Assembly (NCBI GenBank): GCA_012184525.1
Contig: WOFQ01000177.1
Span: forward strand, 1 to 15,209
Length of the DNA stretch: 15,209 nt
Reading direction: 5' to 3'
From: Xenoacremonium recifei
Taxonomy: Eukaryota; Ascomycota; Sordariomycetes; Hypocreales; Nectriaceae
Part shown: one piece after another, positions 1 to 10,099 of the stretch
How the letters are laid out: every line of letters starts with the position of its first letter
Numbering within the stretch: position 1 is the stretch's first letter
Notes under the pieces: generated by a model
Told to the model about the DNA's origin: nothing
What the model saw: only the letters and a program-made list of their open reading frames with translations
Database searches by the model: none
Translations under genes and position numbers: made by a program

Positions 1-2048
1 GAGAATCTAGTTCTAGTAACTCTGAATAGATTTTTTGTGTTGTTGTGTTGTAATTGAGGATTATAGGCGGAGAGTAGGGGAAAGTGGTTCGCTCGCTTGT
101 GTGGTTCGCTCGCATGTCAACCGCGTTATCCAATTTTGATCAGTCAAAAGAGCCACAAGGGACTGTGGCAATCGCCAGATCGAGTAGCTGGAATTACTGC
201 TGGCCTACCACAACCGAGTGTTGAATGCTTCATCGCCCTTTCGCCCATACACAAAAAGCCAGCTAGAGATTGAGGCACTGCAGTAAGAAATGAACAATTT
301 CGGCAGTTCAGGCCTTATTCCAAAGCGTTCGCTGCGATTTCTAGCGGCAGGGGATCCAGCCATTCTTCCGGCAGCTAAACCACGATCGCCAAACTCCGCC
401 CCAGCTCCAAACGTGCGTTGTAGGGCACGGCTGCGTAACTCAACCACCTAACACCATCCGCACACATCAAAGGATGAGCCTCAAGTGACTTCAAAAACTC
501 TCGACTGAGAAATTGTTTAGGTCTTATTCAAATATGGTTGCAACGGTAAACAGAGAGCTATGGTTTACTCGGCAAGAAACAGTAGGAAGCCCCAGTGAGA
601 TGGCGGAGCAAAGGAGCTTTGAGATGAAGCTTTGGTAAGTCAGGGCAGCCCCCTGTAACAAACAAACCATGCTTCGTCCTACCGAGGTTCATACCAACAT
701 TCCCAATTTCTCCAACGCGTGGCGATGGTTATATAGGCCGAAATACCATGTCCGCCGGGGTTCATGTGACCCCAGTGGCGCTTTTACTCCTTCAAACTTT
801 CATATTATCAACTGGGAGCTAGACTGCATTAGACACTTGAACTTCAACACTAACTCAAGTGTCTTCACTTCCTTCAGTATTGGCGTCCGAACAAGGATGA
901 TCATCATCATTTGTATCATCCGTTGTGTGAGCATGATCATACAACCCAACCGAGATATGTCACTATATCATCTGTAAGATCTATGAATTGCTTTTATATC
1001 TATCATACAACACAAGCTGTCGCAATGATTAGACCCACAGCGACCTAGTCTCCCCAAACCAGTGTAAAGCAGGGGAAAGGTATGATAATTAATGCCTTAT
1101 GATAATGCCGAAGCTAGATGTGTTTAAAGGAAGATTTCAGTCTCTTTGACCATCTTCTTCAAGCCTTGCAGATCTTGTTATCAAACAATATCACGCAATT
1201 TTATTGGCGAATGTCTCATTCGAAGACTCTACTGTAGTTCTAAATAGTCAGGGAGCTACAAATTGCATAAAACTCGTCACAGATGTCTTTTTGGGAGTCT
1301 ACACCTAAGAGCTATCTATTGTCTTGCTTTGTCGACGCGGCATCTCGATGATCCGTCCAATGACTCCCGTTCTAAGGGAAGAAAGATATATGACTGTAAC
1401 CCTTAAAACTTGTACCATTTCCTTACCCTTACTTCTTCCCATATCATGGCAGCCACGCCATTTCTTCGTCATCACCTCTCCATAGATACTTAATATCCCT
1501 GGCTGGGTTTTTGAGACGGTTGGTGTACAATTCTCGCTTAAATGTCCCATGCGCTTTGCACACCTCTCCGCCTACTAATACGCACCCCTTCCGCAAATTA
1601 CTCCAGGGCATATTTTGCCTATTGGAAGCGGCGCGACTTGTTGTCACACCTTTCGGGCATGGTATCAAACCCATAGGCTACGCGAATAGTGTCCGGAGGC
1701 ACTCCTGGATCTCTGACAGCATGGTCTTCGGAGGAGGACAATCCAGGGTCTCATTCTTACCGAGCCACCTCTATCACTTCCAATGGATCTCGCTGATTGG
1801 TACCTTTGCCAAATCATCGTCTTCAACTCCTTCGGGATGATAAGTAGAAACTGGCTGACGTCGTCCCAGCGCTCACAAGTAAATTTCACTGCGGGCGGTT
1901 CACCATGTCCGATGATACGGCAATAACTGTCGTCGTCGACTCTTCTTCTTATTTTTAGTTACTGGCAGGAGTAGCTCGAGTCTTTTTGAAAGATCATCGA
2001 GCGGTGTACACGTGATGTGTTATTCCGAATTTGGTAAGGGTCGTGCAG
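1..2048. other. gene-free stretch, left edge
   Basis: I see no supportable gene here. The open frames are short, lie on both strands, overlap at random and do not join through plausible introns. Base composition is mixed and not strongly AT-rich, so heavy RIP is not evident by eye. Minus-strand frames at about 1440-1890 have a faintly protein-like look broken by stops, but I recognise no family. A TATATAGG string at about 729 has no gene behind it. Confidence 0.6.
84..113. repeat. 13-bp direct repeat, two copies
   Basis: GTGGTTCGCTCGC occurs at 84-96 and again at 101-113, separated by 4 nt. Both copies are identical. The core TTCGCTC also occurs in variants of the hairpin array near 12.9-13.05 kb, which may be chance at this length. 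Confidence 0.6.
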
Positions 2049-2105
2049 GACAATGCGCCACTATTGATGTGAAAACGATTTTCACATCAATAGTGGCGCA
2101 TTGTC
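2049..2105. repeat. perfect 27-bp inverted repeat with 3-nt loop
   Basis: The left arm (2049-2075, beginning GACAATGCGCC and ending GTGAAAA) and the right arm (2079-2105) are exact reverse complements over 27 bases, with only CGA between them. The next outer pair (2048/2106) would be G:T. No known element termini or gene flank it. As RNA it would form one uninterrupted hairpin. It could be a fold-back element, a recent template-switch product, a small-RNA precursor or an assembly artefact. The structure is certain; its origin is not. Confidence 0.95.
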
Positions 2106-4763
2106 TAGCTGGATTCGGACGAAGTGTGTACTTTCTGACCGCCATCGTCAGCGTCTCACTGCAGCGACGTCCTACTCATATTAATCAAGCCCCTATCCTT
2201 CCAGCGCACCTTGAGTCACGGGCATCGACATGATTGCGAAATCGTACCACTCATTCACTGCCTTCAAGAAATTTGATTCAGGTGCAGAAATTGAATACAA
2301 GATCCCGTGGGAATGCTGCTGTTTGTAACCTCAAGGCATGATTTAGTGAGGCAACTTACCATAGGGGCGGCTACGCTAACATCAGCGGGAAGAAGAAAGA
2401 AAAATGAAGAAAGTCTTCATATTAATACTCAGTTACGGTTGGGGACAAGAGCGTCGGGTTGATCATCCTCTAATATTTTATCGAATGCACAAAGGAACTA
2501 GCGAAGCCAATGCGAGTAGTTCTGTGGTTAAAATACCCACCCTTCAACCCAAGAAAGCAAAAAAAAAATAATCTTCCAAGTTCCTGAAGATGCGACACTC
2601 GGGTTGGAGTAAATTATACACGAAATTCAAATTAAATATTATCTATTAGAGACTGCTGTTAATAGTACCTTTACAAGACAGGATCTCGTTATAGGGTTAC
2701 GTCAACTTGATCAGAACACCGTCAAGAAGTCTTAAGACAACACATCTCTTGCATTGCTGGTCTTCGTCGTGCGTAAATCTTCATTTCAGTACTGGAAAGA
2801 TACCGGTCGTAACAGAGACACACCTATTCATGCACAAGCGTGCCTGTTTCGTACTGGGAAGTCGTCTAATTCAGTCCGAGCTTGTTGTTTATGTGGTCCT
2901 GTTCAGATGAAGTTCTGGTGAGATCACAAAAATACGGCTAACTTGCAACCGCGGGGGTATCTGGTGAGTTGATTCATTCTGAATGCTGCTAGATCTGGAT
3001 TCTACTGGCAAAGTTTGCACAGGCGAAGAATCCTAAATAGAAAGCGGTTCCAAAAAGACACCCACACGTGAGGACATACTACTTAACCCTATACGATGCA
3101 TTTTAGAGGAGATAGAGCTTCAATTTCATGTGGCAGTGGCCCTCTTCGAGAAACCATCAATCAATACCGTTGACGATGACAACAAAAGTCTATGGATCCT
3201 TTCGTTCTTCTTCAACAGTATCTTCTTCCGCGTCCTCTGGACCCGGATTTCATGACGACGGTATTGAGAGGGAGATTCATGGAAGCGGATCTGTTAATAA
3301 TGGTCCAATTGCTTTTACCAAAGATAGGAGTGCCAATGATTATTCTGACTCCTACGCTAAATAAATGAGGCACTCGGGAGTTAAGGGCGGTGTGACGGAT
3401 GACAACGACGAGTCCAAGTTCCACCCCATGCTCTTCAATTAACCAGCCGATAACCCAGGAAACTTTTCGACAGCCTCTAGAGTCTGGTATCTTGTCCACT
3501 CCCTGAGAGTGGTTGTCTCGGAATACGGCGTCCTTTGGCCGACCCTAACCTTACCAAGGGAGATATCCAAACTGCTTGGGGACTCGTTTCGGTCTAGTAG
3601 AAGACCAGAACATCCGGTATTGAGGGCTGGTAGTTCTTGATCTAGATACTCTTGATTAGAATGATATAGCATACATCAAATTCATGCCTGTTTCAATCGA
3701 CACCGAGAATAGAATGAATGCGATCCGTATCTCGAGTTCCATCAAGAAAGATCTCTGTAGACGAAGCAGTTTCGCTGGTTTCTATAGCCTTGTCTACCGT
3801 TCTATGACCCCTCGGCTAATTAAATCTCCTTGGTACACCTATACCCTCATAATCCTTTGCCTCATTTCCCGTGTCCTCGTCAAGCCATTTATCTAGTGGG
3901 TACTACTGCACCACATGCACCATGAACAGTGTGCCTGTCCACAACAGCCTCGTTGACGGTTACAACGCCGATATCGCGGATTGCAGAAGGATAGTTCGAG
4001 GTAGACTGAGGTATAAGCTTTGTGGTCCGCCAGGAGTCTCCCAGTGGAGATTTTACGCCCAGGCTCTTTGGCTATATTGCGTGTCTTGGATTCGAAGGGC
4101 CTCACCACTCTAGACCAATCCATGGACACATGGTACCCCAACTTGAGCAATGAAAAAATGGTCTCCAGCTGCGGATAGCATGGGGTGGGCACACCTGTCC
4201 GTGCATCCTTAGCCATCCCAGTGTTGTCCGACTCAACGTCTATCAAGATGGCAATTCTTGAAGCAACCCGAATGAATAACTTACACTGCCAGGATACTTT
4301 TCCGGAGTATCTTCCCTCCCCATGCTCATATATAAGTACAGTCTTTGCTAACTTAAAAATGTCGGGTTTCATAAGTCAAAATCCTCTCGAACGGTCTGCC
4401 TCGCAATTTAGCTAGCATTAGCTGGACTCGGAAACACTATTACTGGCACGTGGAAAAGAGAATTGCCTTTCTAATGCTTTATCAACATTGGTACTGAGTG
4501 CCTTATCCGGCATTATGGGACTGTGCATAGTGCTCCATGATAACGTACATTGTATCATGTCCTCCGAAGCTTAGTAGACGGCGTGTGTTTGACTAGTATA
4601 TAGTACCTTAAACTAGTAAATGAAATATCCAGAGAGCATTATCAGGCAAGGTACTGGCATATCATCCCGACTATATTTTTTACTACTTGTGATGTCTTCC
4701 TTCTTCGGAAAAAAGTTTATTTAGAAAGACGGGCTTTTAGAAACACAGACTCTATCCTAATCA
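2106..4763. other. gene-free stretch
   Basis: No gene can be supported. The longest frame is a 159-codon minus-strand ORF at 3893-4372. It has no recognisable domain, no signal peptide, no plausible continuation through introns and a cysteine-rich end that looks random. Frames at 3128-3672 on both strands overlap each other and look incidental. An A-run lies near 2561. A small inverted repeat with CATGATA/TATCATG arms lies at about 4537-4560. Confidence 0.55.
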
Positions 4764-5090
4764 TAGAGACAGATTCTGTCCTATCTATGGAGATAGATTC
4801 TGTCCATAGAAAGGATCTCTATCTATGGAAGGGCACTCTATTCGTGGAATGGCACTCTATCCATGGAATGGCACTCTATCCGTGGAATGGAACTTTATCC
4901 ATGGAATGGAACTTTATCCATGGAATGGAACTTTATCCATGGAATGGAACTCTGTCCATAACAAAGGACTTCATTATGTGAAAGGTGTCTATCTATGGAA
5001 GGGTATCTTATCTCTGAAAAGGCATGTTGCTTTTGATGACGGATTCTGTTCATAGAAAGTGGCTCTATCTATGGATGGGGACGGCGTCCA
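4764..5090. repeat. 19-bp minisatellite, about 17 units
   Basis: A tandem array with consensus close to TGGAATGGAACTCTATCCA. The cleanest units start at 4826, 4845, 4864, 4883, 4902, 4921 and 4940, and three of these (4883, 4902, 4921) are identical. Flanking units at 4788 and 4807, and from 4959 to 5072, keep the spacing (one unit is 18 nt) but are diverged, so the array decays outward from a homogeneous centre. Since 19 is not a multiple of 3, the array reads open in more than one frame as W-N-G-T-L-like peptides. This is a property of the repeat and not evidence of a protein. Confidence 0.93.
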
Positions 5091-7610
5091 TGAACAGAAT
5101 AAAGAGCATTCATAATCTGTTCATCATCTTTGAGATATTCTTTGCGTTCTTTACACTCTAACCTTGTCGTGAAATATTCTTTCGGTTATATTGTCTTCCT
5201 CGCCTCTCCTTATCTCATTTCCGAAGTCTAAAACTCATCTCAGTGGCTTTTCAGGAAGCACAGTTACTGCAGTGAACGGGCCTCATTTGTGATGTGGCGC
5301 ATTTCCCTGCTAAAAGGGTGTACTTAGAGCGAGTTAAAACTTCGGGTAACGTATATGCTAGAGACGGCCAGAGGTTCGCGTCTGATGGAGGCTCAATCTA
5401 TTGGAGCTGGATAGGCAAAGAACCGCACTAAAAGTCCGGACAATAATCCTCAGAAAATCCCAGTGCGGAGCATAGCCCCTATAACATGGCGGTGATATTC
5501 CCCAACGGAGTACCCATTTTGCTTGTCTTGCTAGTCCTCTCCTACATTTGCCATTCTGCCCACTGACCATAACAACAATCTTCCTGTTAGTCCACTTGTT
5601 CACCACAAACTTAATTTATTCCTACATACGACATGTCAGACTGTCAGTAGTGACTTAGCATTGCCCAGCTGCTGTGTCAGTGCTTTTCCGATTGCAGACC
5701 TCATCCTGGGGAGGCTGCAAAGCCCTTTCTCGCAGGTCGTAAGTTGCGGTCGAGTTATGCCGCCGTGTTCACCATGCTCCCCAACTCCTTCTTAGCCAGA
5801 ATACCCTACCCGTGGATCAGATGGACATTTATCTCGTCTGCGCGACCGGTCAATTTCTTTCTCTAAGTATACCACGCTTTCTACCGGAGCCCCGTTTATT
5901 GTAGAAATGTCTGCGCAATAAGTATCATTCAAGCTACTTTGCTCGATCCTAAAGAACGGCACATCGCGTCGAGAACTCTAGGATTGTGCTGCGATCTAGA
6001 TTCCGTCCTCTTATACTATCACGATAGACCACAATACCAGCTTCATGATAATGAGAGACACGCACCTATTCCCGGAACGATAGTTAGCTAAAGTCGGATA
6101 ACCACGAAAAGACACTCCGTATATCCCTAGCTCTTTCAAAATGAGTACCCAGCTTCCTTTACATATAGCTTTGTGTAGTTAGCCGGCGTGATTGTTTATG
6201 CGATAGATATTCTAGCCGCAACGTGTATTCATTTTTGCCACTGGCGCACTTACTGACAACGAAACCTTACTGCCCATGCTTTACGGATTCTCTAGCTTTC
6301 CTCGTGGATGATCGTCTTGTTTATACAGATGATGTAGTTCTTGACAACAAGGATGCTTCCGGAGATGCTGCTGATGATACCTCCCTACTATCCGTTTGAT
6401 TCATGGATTATGCGCTCACCCGATTAGCCATAAACTCCTAGAACCAGAAACAGAAGAATATTGCAAGTTCCAGGTACCAGGTACCAACAAATGTTTTGTA
6501 CGAATATGATTTTACGTCTAGCTCACAGGCTGCGTACTCTGGGGTACATCAGGCGCAGGTACTCGTCAGTGTATTCCGGGTAGCGTTAAAAAAAAAGAAA
6601 AAAGGGATTCACTTAACCACTGATCACTCCCAAAAAGCGTATCGACTCTTTTTCGTAAGCACGAGGCCCTGTGATTACCACATCATCGACGCGAGCTGGA
6701 ATGATCACCGTTCTCTGTGTGACTCTCTCCCGTAGCTGGCCAAGTGTGAGAGACAAGCAAGCTCTAATCCAGGCGAGTATTGTAGTATGAAATATTGCCT
6801 GGCCAACTCCTGGAACGGGCGCTACTTTACAGCGTGATGCGTTGGACTACCTTATCCAGGGAGGGGTTGACTAAAATTGCCGCCTAATACCGGAAAGCCC
6901 CAGGAGGTATGATTTATTGTAGCATCAGAAGTTACTAGGATTATTGTGATTCGCGCTCATAAATGTGTCGTCAGCTAGTCTTAGGGACAAGCCTAGGGAA
7001 GTCCGTGCAAAAGGCTCGGGAATAGCCCACTCTTCCAGAGCACACGTGTTTAGAAGGGTCTTATGTTGTATGACTAAGTGTTTGACCAAGTGTTTATGCA
7101 GCAAGATGGCTGCTTACAAAGGAAGCTCTTTGTATCACAAACGCATATGTAATCGCGTCGTGTACCTCACGTAATATTTCGTGCAACATTGCACTACTCC
7201 AAATCGGCCTCATTCTCCCACTTCGAGTGCATATGTGAGGCCAATAACCGCCGAATGATACCCACCCTCGTGCTAAAAATGGACTACCAGGGTCAGAAAG
7301 GAGACTCTACTACAAGTCGTATTATTGTTCATGCAGGCTGATTCATTAATTACGTAGTGATGTCCAGTTAATGTCGATCCATCAATATCGCCCGAGCTTA
7401 CTGGCCCAAGTGCATTGCGCCTAACTCCGTTAGTCTACAAACTCACGTCGGCAAGCTGTCAAGTCGAAAAGTTGCTTATCTGAGGCCTAGAGCGTTGGCG
7501 TTGCTTACGTTCAAGACCACTAAGCCTAGACAAAAATAAACGCGGCCATGTGGATGAACTAATATTTGACAAATATGTCACATATGATGGGCGATGGCAG
7601 ATTCCACAAG
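5091..7610. other. gene-free stretch
   Basis: No gene is supported. ORFs are short and frames are broken by many stops. Minor structures are an A-rich run near 6590, a GGTACC-containing duplication at about 6471-6485, and a 12-bp period with core AAGTGTTTG near 7073-7097. One frame at about 6298-6400 reads with a Y-T-D-D-V-V-L stretch, mildly like a reverse transcriptase catalytic motif, but the frame around it does not support a retroelement. Confidence 0.55.
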
Positions 7611-7618
7611 TATAAGAG
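7611..7618 (+). promoter_or_regulatory. TATA box of the secreted-protein gene
   Basis: TATAAGAG lies 108 nt upstream of the ATG at 7719, which leaves room for a short pyrimidine- and A-rich leader typical of fungal genes. The start codon context is ACAACATGG, with an A at -3 and G at +4, a good eukaryotic start. This supports transcription from here into the gene at 7719. Confidence 0.55.
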
Positions 7619-7718
7619 GGTGCCTTCTGCTCAGTCTTTTCATACTTCGTTCACAGAGTTCAAACCAGACCCTCTATATCAACAAACTCTAGATTCATAA
7701 CCTTTATCTCCGGACAAC

Positions 7719-8211
7719 ATGGTCGCCCTTGGTCCTCTCGCTGTTGGAGTCGCTGTCCTCGCGTCCGCAGCCCAAGCTTGTGTAACGGTCAGTGGTATGG
7801 TAGACAGCGGGCTTGATGTAGGAGGCAAGATCACTGTAACGCACAAGGGCCATGAGGTTTGTGAAGGAAGTGTGAAAAGCGGGGATAACAATATTCGTAT
7901 GTCTCTCCTGAACCCTTTCCTTCAACGGAAACTAAACGTCCATAACCATTATAGACTGCAAGAAACACTATGCGCTCAACTACGACTACTCGGACAATCC
8001 TCAGGAGGGCCCCCTGCCTATGACATATTGCCACAAAGGAAATTGGTCTGTTTCCGCACTCTCGCTGCTTTCCGAAAGTCAACTAAGTCATACAAATAGC
8101 CATTCACTGAGCGTTCCTCTGCAATGCGTAGAGAGTAATGCGTGCTGCGGAGGAGTCATACCGTGCACCTGCTATTCTTGCAGATTCCACCACAAATTTT
8201 GCTGGAACTAA
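7719..8211 (+). CDS. small cysteine-rich secreted protein, two exons, effector candidate
   Basis: Spliced model: exon 1 is 7719-7896, exon 2 is 7955-8211, giving 144 residues. Residues 1-20 form a clear signal peptide: short N-region, hydrophobic G/V/A/L core, and an A-Q-A end just before Cys21. The mature part has Cys21, Cys48, Cys61 and Cys85, enough for two disulfides, in a stretch rich in T/V/G/S that suggests a small beta-sandwich. The tail adds C-x5-CC-x5-C-x-C-x2-C-x6-C (residues 117-142). The product would be exported. Fungal proteins of this build are often host-interaction effectors, but I recognise no named family. The C-terminal half is less certain: a second in-frame 54-nt intron (8046-8099, donor GTCTGT, acceptor TAG) would remove residues 90-107. 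The gene sits alone in a gene-poor stretch. Confidence 0.68.
7897..7954 (+). other. intron of the secreted-protein gene
   Basis: This is a 58-nt intron with donor GTATGT, an ACTAAAC-like branch region and acceptor TATAG. It splits a codon after its first base (phase 1). Without splicing the exon 1 frame runs on to a stop at 8097-8099 and loses Cys61 and Cys85. With splicing the frame joins H-C-K-K-H-Y and keeps the even cysteine set, which is why I prefer it. Confidence 0.7.
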
Positions 8212-8260
8212 GACGGAATTGGATAACGGCAACAGCCATATGCCAACGCCAGCATATCAA

Positions 8261-8266
8261 AATAAA
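8261..8266 (+). terminator. poly(A) signal downstream of the secreted-protein gene
   Basis: AATAAA lies 50 nt after the stop at 8211, a usual distance for a fungal 3' UTR. A second AATAAA occurs at 8391-8396. This is consistent with the 8211 stop being the true end, but such hexamers are common by chance. Confidence 0.35.
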
Positions 8267-10099
8267 TATCAGATCGTAGGAGAGAGCATTCTGCCATTAA
8301 ATAAGTTGTCTTGTCATGACCATTTCGATTGGATTGTGAATCGGATATTGAGTCTAGGTAATATAGGGTTTCTAGCTCTCATACCTCACGAATAAACTTG
8401 GCATCAAGGCGACTCACTCACAAGAAATGATACCCATCATGGTTTTGCGGTTGCCATTGCCATTCATGTGCCGTCGTGACGTCAATGATGGTAGCGACGA
8501 TGGAATGGGCGGGACAGACAGCATCGGCGGATTGACCTCCTACGTGTTTTCGGCACCAACAATCTCAAACAATGGCCAAAGAATAAACAAAAGCACCTTA
8601 ATCCGTGCCACCAGTGGTTTCTCCGGGATTAGGCTCTGTATGCAGGAACTTTAACCACGGTCGGTGCAACCCAGCCTCGTCAGGAAGTCGTCTCATGCTT
8701 CCCTCTCGGGCCATTCTGTGCACGCAAACCGGGCGTGGAACCGAAGATTTCTCTGTGACGTAAGATAAGATGATAATATTATGTCTTATCCGAATTGCTT
8801 AGCCATGTAGGCTCGATTCTTTGTCCATCAAGTATGCTGCTCATCGGTCCACATGCTTTACGCATTGGGGATGGTCATATCCCGTGACACCACAACTGCA
8901 GTTCCTGGAGGGCAGAATATATCAACGAAAAACTTGAGCCCGCTAATACACCGAACCTAAGTCATTATTCCTTTCAAGCCCATTGCATTACTTGCGGGCG
9001 TAGTAACGTCACAGCTCTGTTCTTAACCCTATCTCTTTCAGATTGCCTTTGTTCAATTCCTGATCCATCTGTGTTCTGTACGCCAGATCCACGCTTCTCA
9101 CGTTGTAAGAGTAGTATGAGACTTCCACTACACCGCACGAGACCCTCGGGTGAGTTTTCGCAATAAGTTCTAATTCGAAATATCCATCCGTATTGCCCTG
9201 TCTTGATATTTCAGTACCCGAGTTCTAGAATTGTTGAAAATACGGCTATGATGGAATGGATTTGGATACAATTCATCTAATCCACTATTTCTATTCAGCT
9301 GGCGCCCGTCAAACGGGCCATTTTGAACATGAAAAAGGCACCGCAGGTTTGAGACAATGATTTGGCCATGGGACAAGAATTTACAGGCGGATTTGTGAAG
9401 AGAATTTATTTGGTCCAAGAGTTTTACATGGATGACCATCTTCTTCGCCGAAGTTTTAGTCAAATAACTTTTACTAATACGCATTCTAGTCAGTGGCTGT
9501 TATCAAGCTTCAAAAACCTGAGACTCAACGCAGGGACAGGGTCATATCTAGAGGTCAATAAGGTACATCGTTTTAACACCTGACTGGTAGCAAAGTGACA
9601 AAACAGCATCGATCCCTATCAACAGGCATTCTACACCATAGTCCGTAAGTGAAAAGCTGACTCGCTACTGGTTGACTCGATCTCGAGCTGATCTCAACAA
9701 CTCCGTTATGTGTACTTGCTCATGGTTCCAATGCACTGTAGATATGAATAGGCTCATATACGTGTCAATCTGCTCCAAGAATTATCAGAGCTGGGACAAG
9801 ACTCCCAAAGACAGCTTCCAAAACCGCTAAATTAATTGAAGCCATAGCATGAAAGTCTTCATCGGAGTCGCAAAAACCCGGTCTAAACTCCTACTTACGG
9901 GTCCTCAAAAGAAAGGCAGAAGCCTACTTTCCCCAGTCCCCGACCAAAACTAACCCCCCAAAGAAAAGACCTATTGCAAGTTTCGCGCCTGGTTTGAACG
10001 TCTGGGCCACTTAGCATACTCATAGCGCTCCTCAATCACAAGCGAGTCATGGGGCGAAACAAACATTCATTAACTAGCACTGAAACAAAATACATCATC
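8267..10099. other. gene-free stretch between the two gene islands
   Basis: No gene is supported. A 104-codon minus-strand ORF at 9170-9484 and the opposing frame at 9362-9583 overlap each other and show no domain. A 6-bp stem (GCCCGT, loop CAA, ACGGGC) lies at 9304-9318. At the right end (10070-10115, +) a short peptide resembles the Ty1/Copia RNase H motif; see findings. Confidence 0.5.
8764..8790. repeat. 27-bp quasi-palindrome with GATA/TATC ends
   Basis: GATAAGA at 8764-8770 and TCTTATC at 8784-8790 flank the exact palindrome ATAATATTAT, slightly off centre. The ends match the WGATAR motif bound by fungal GATA factors, in opposite orientations. No gene start lies immediately next to it, so a regulatory role is only a possibility. 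Confidence 0.5.

Noticed and set aside
1444..1889. Minus-strand frames that look like a broken protein
   Set aside because: Segments can be chained across stops, but I cannot tie them to any family and such chains arise by chance.
3893..4372. 159-codon minus-strand ORF
   Set aside because: Long for this region, but no recognisable motif, low-complexity cysteine-rich end and no exons to join; within chance for a 15-kb window.
4787..5055. Repetitive W-N-G-T-L/M-E-W-N peptide ORFs over the minisatellite
   Set aside because: A 19-bp repeat free of stops is open in several frames automatically; the peptide has no start context or flanking coding sequence.
6298..6400. Y-T-D-D-V-V-L peptide resembling a reverse transcriptase active site
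   Set aside because: Only the short motif matches; the surrounding frame lacks other RT blocks and ends soon after, so chance is likely.
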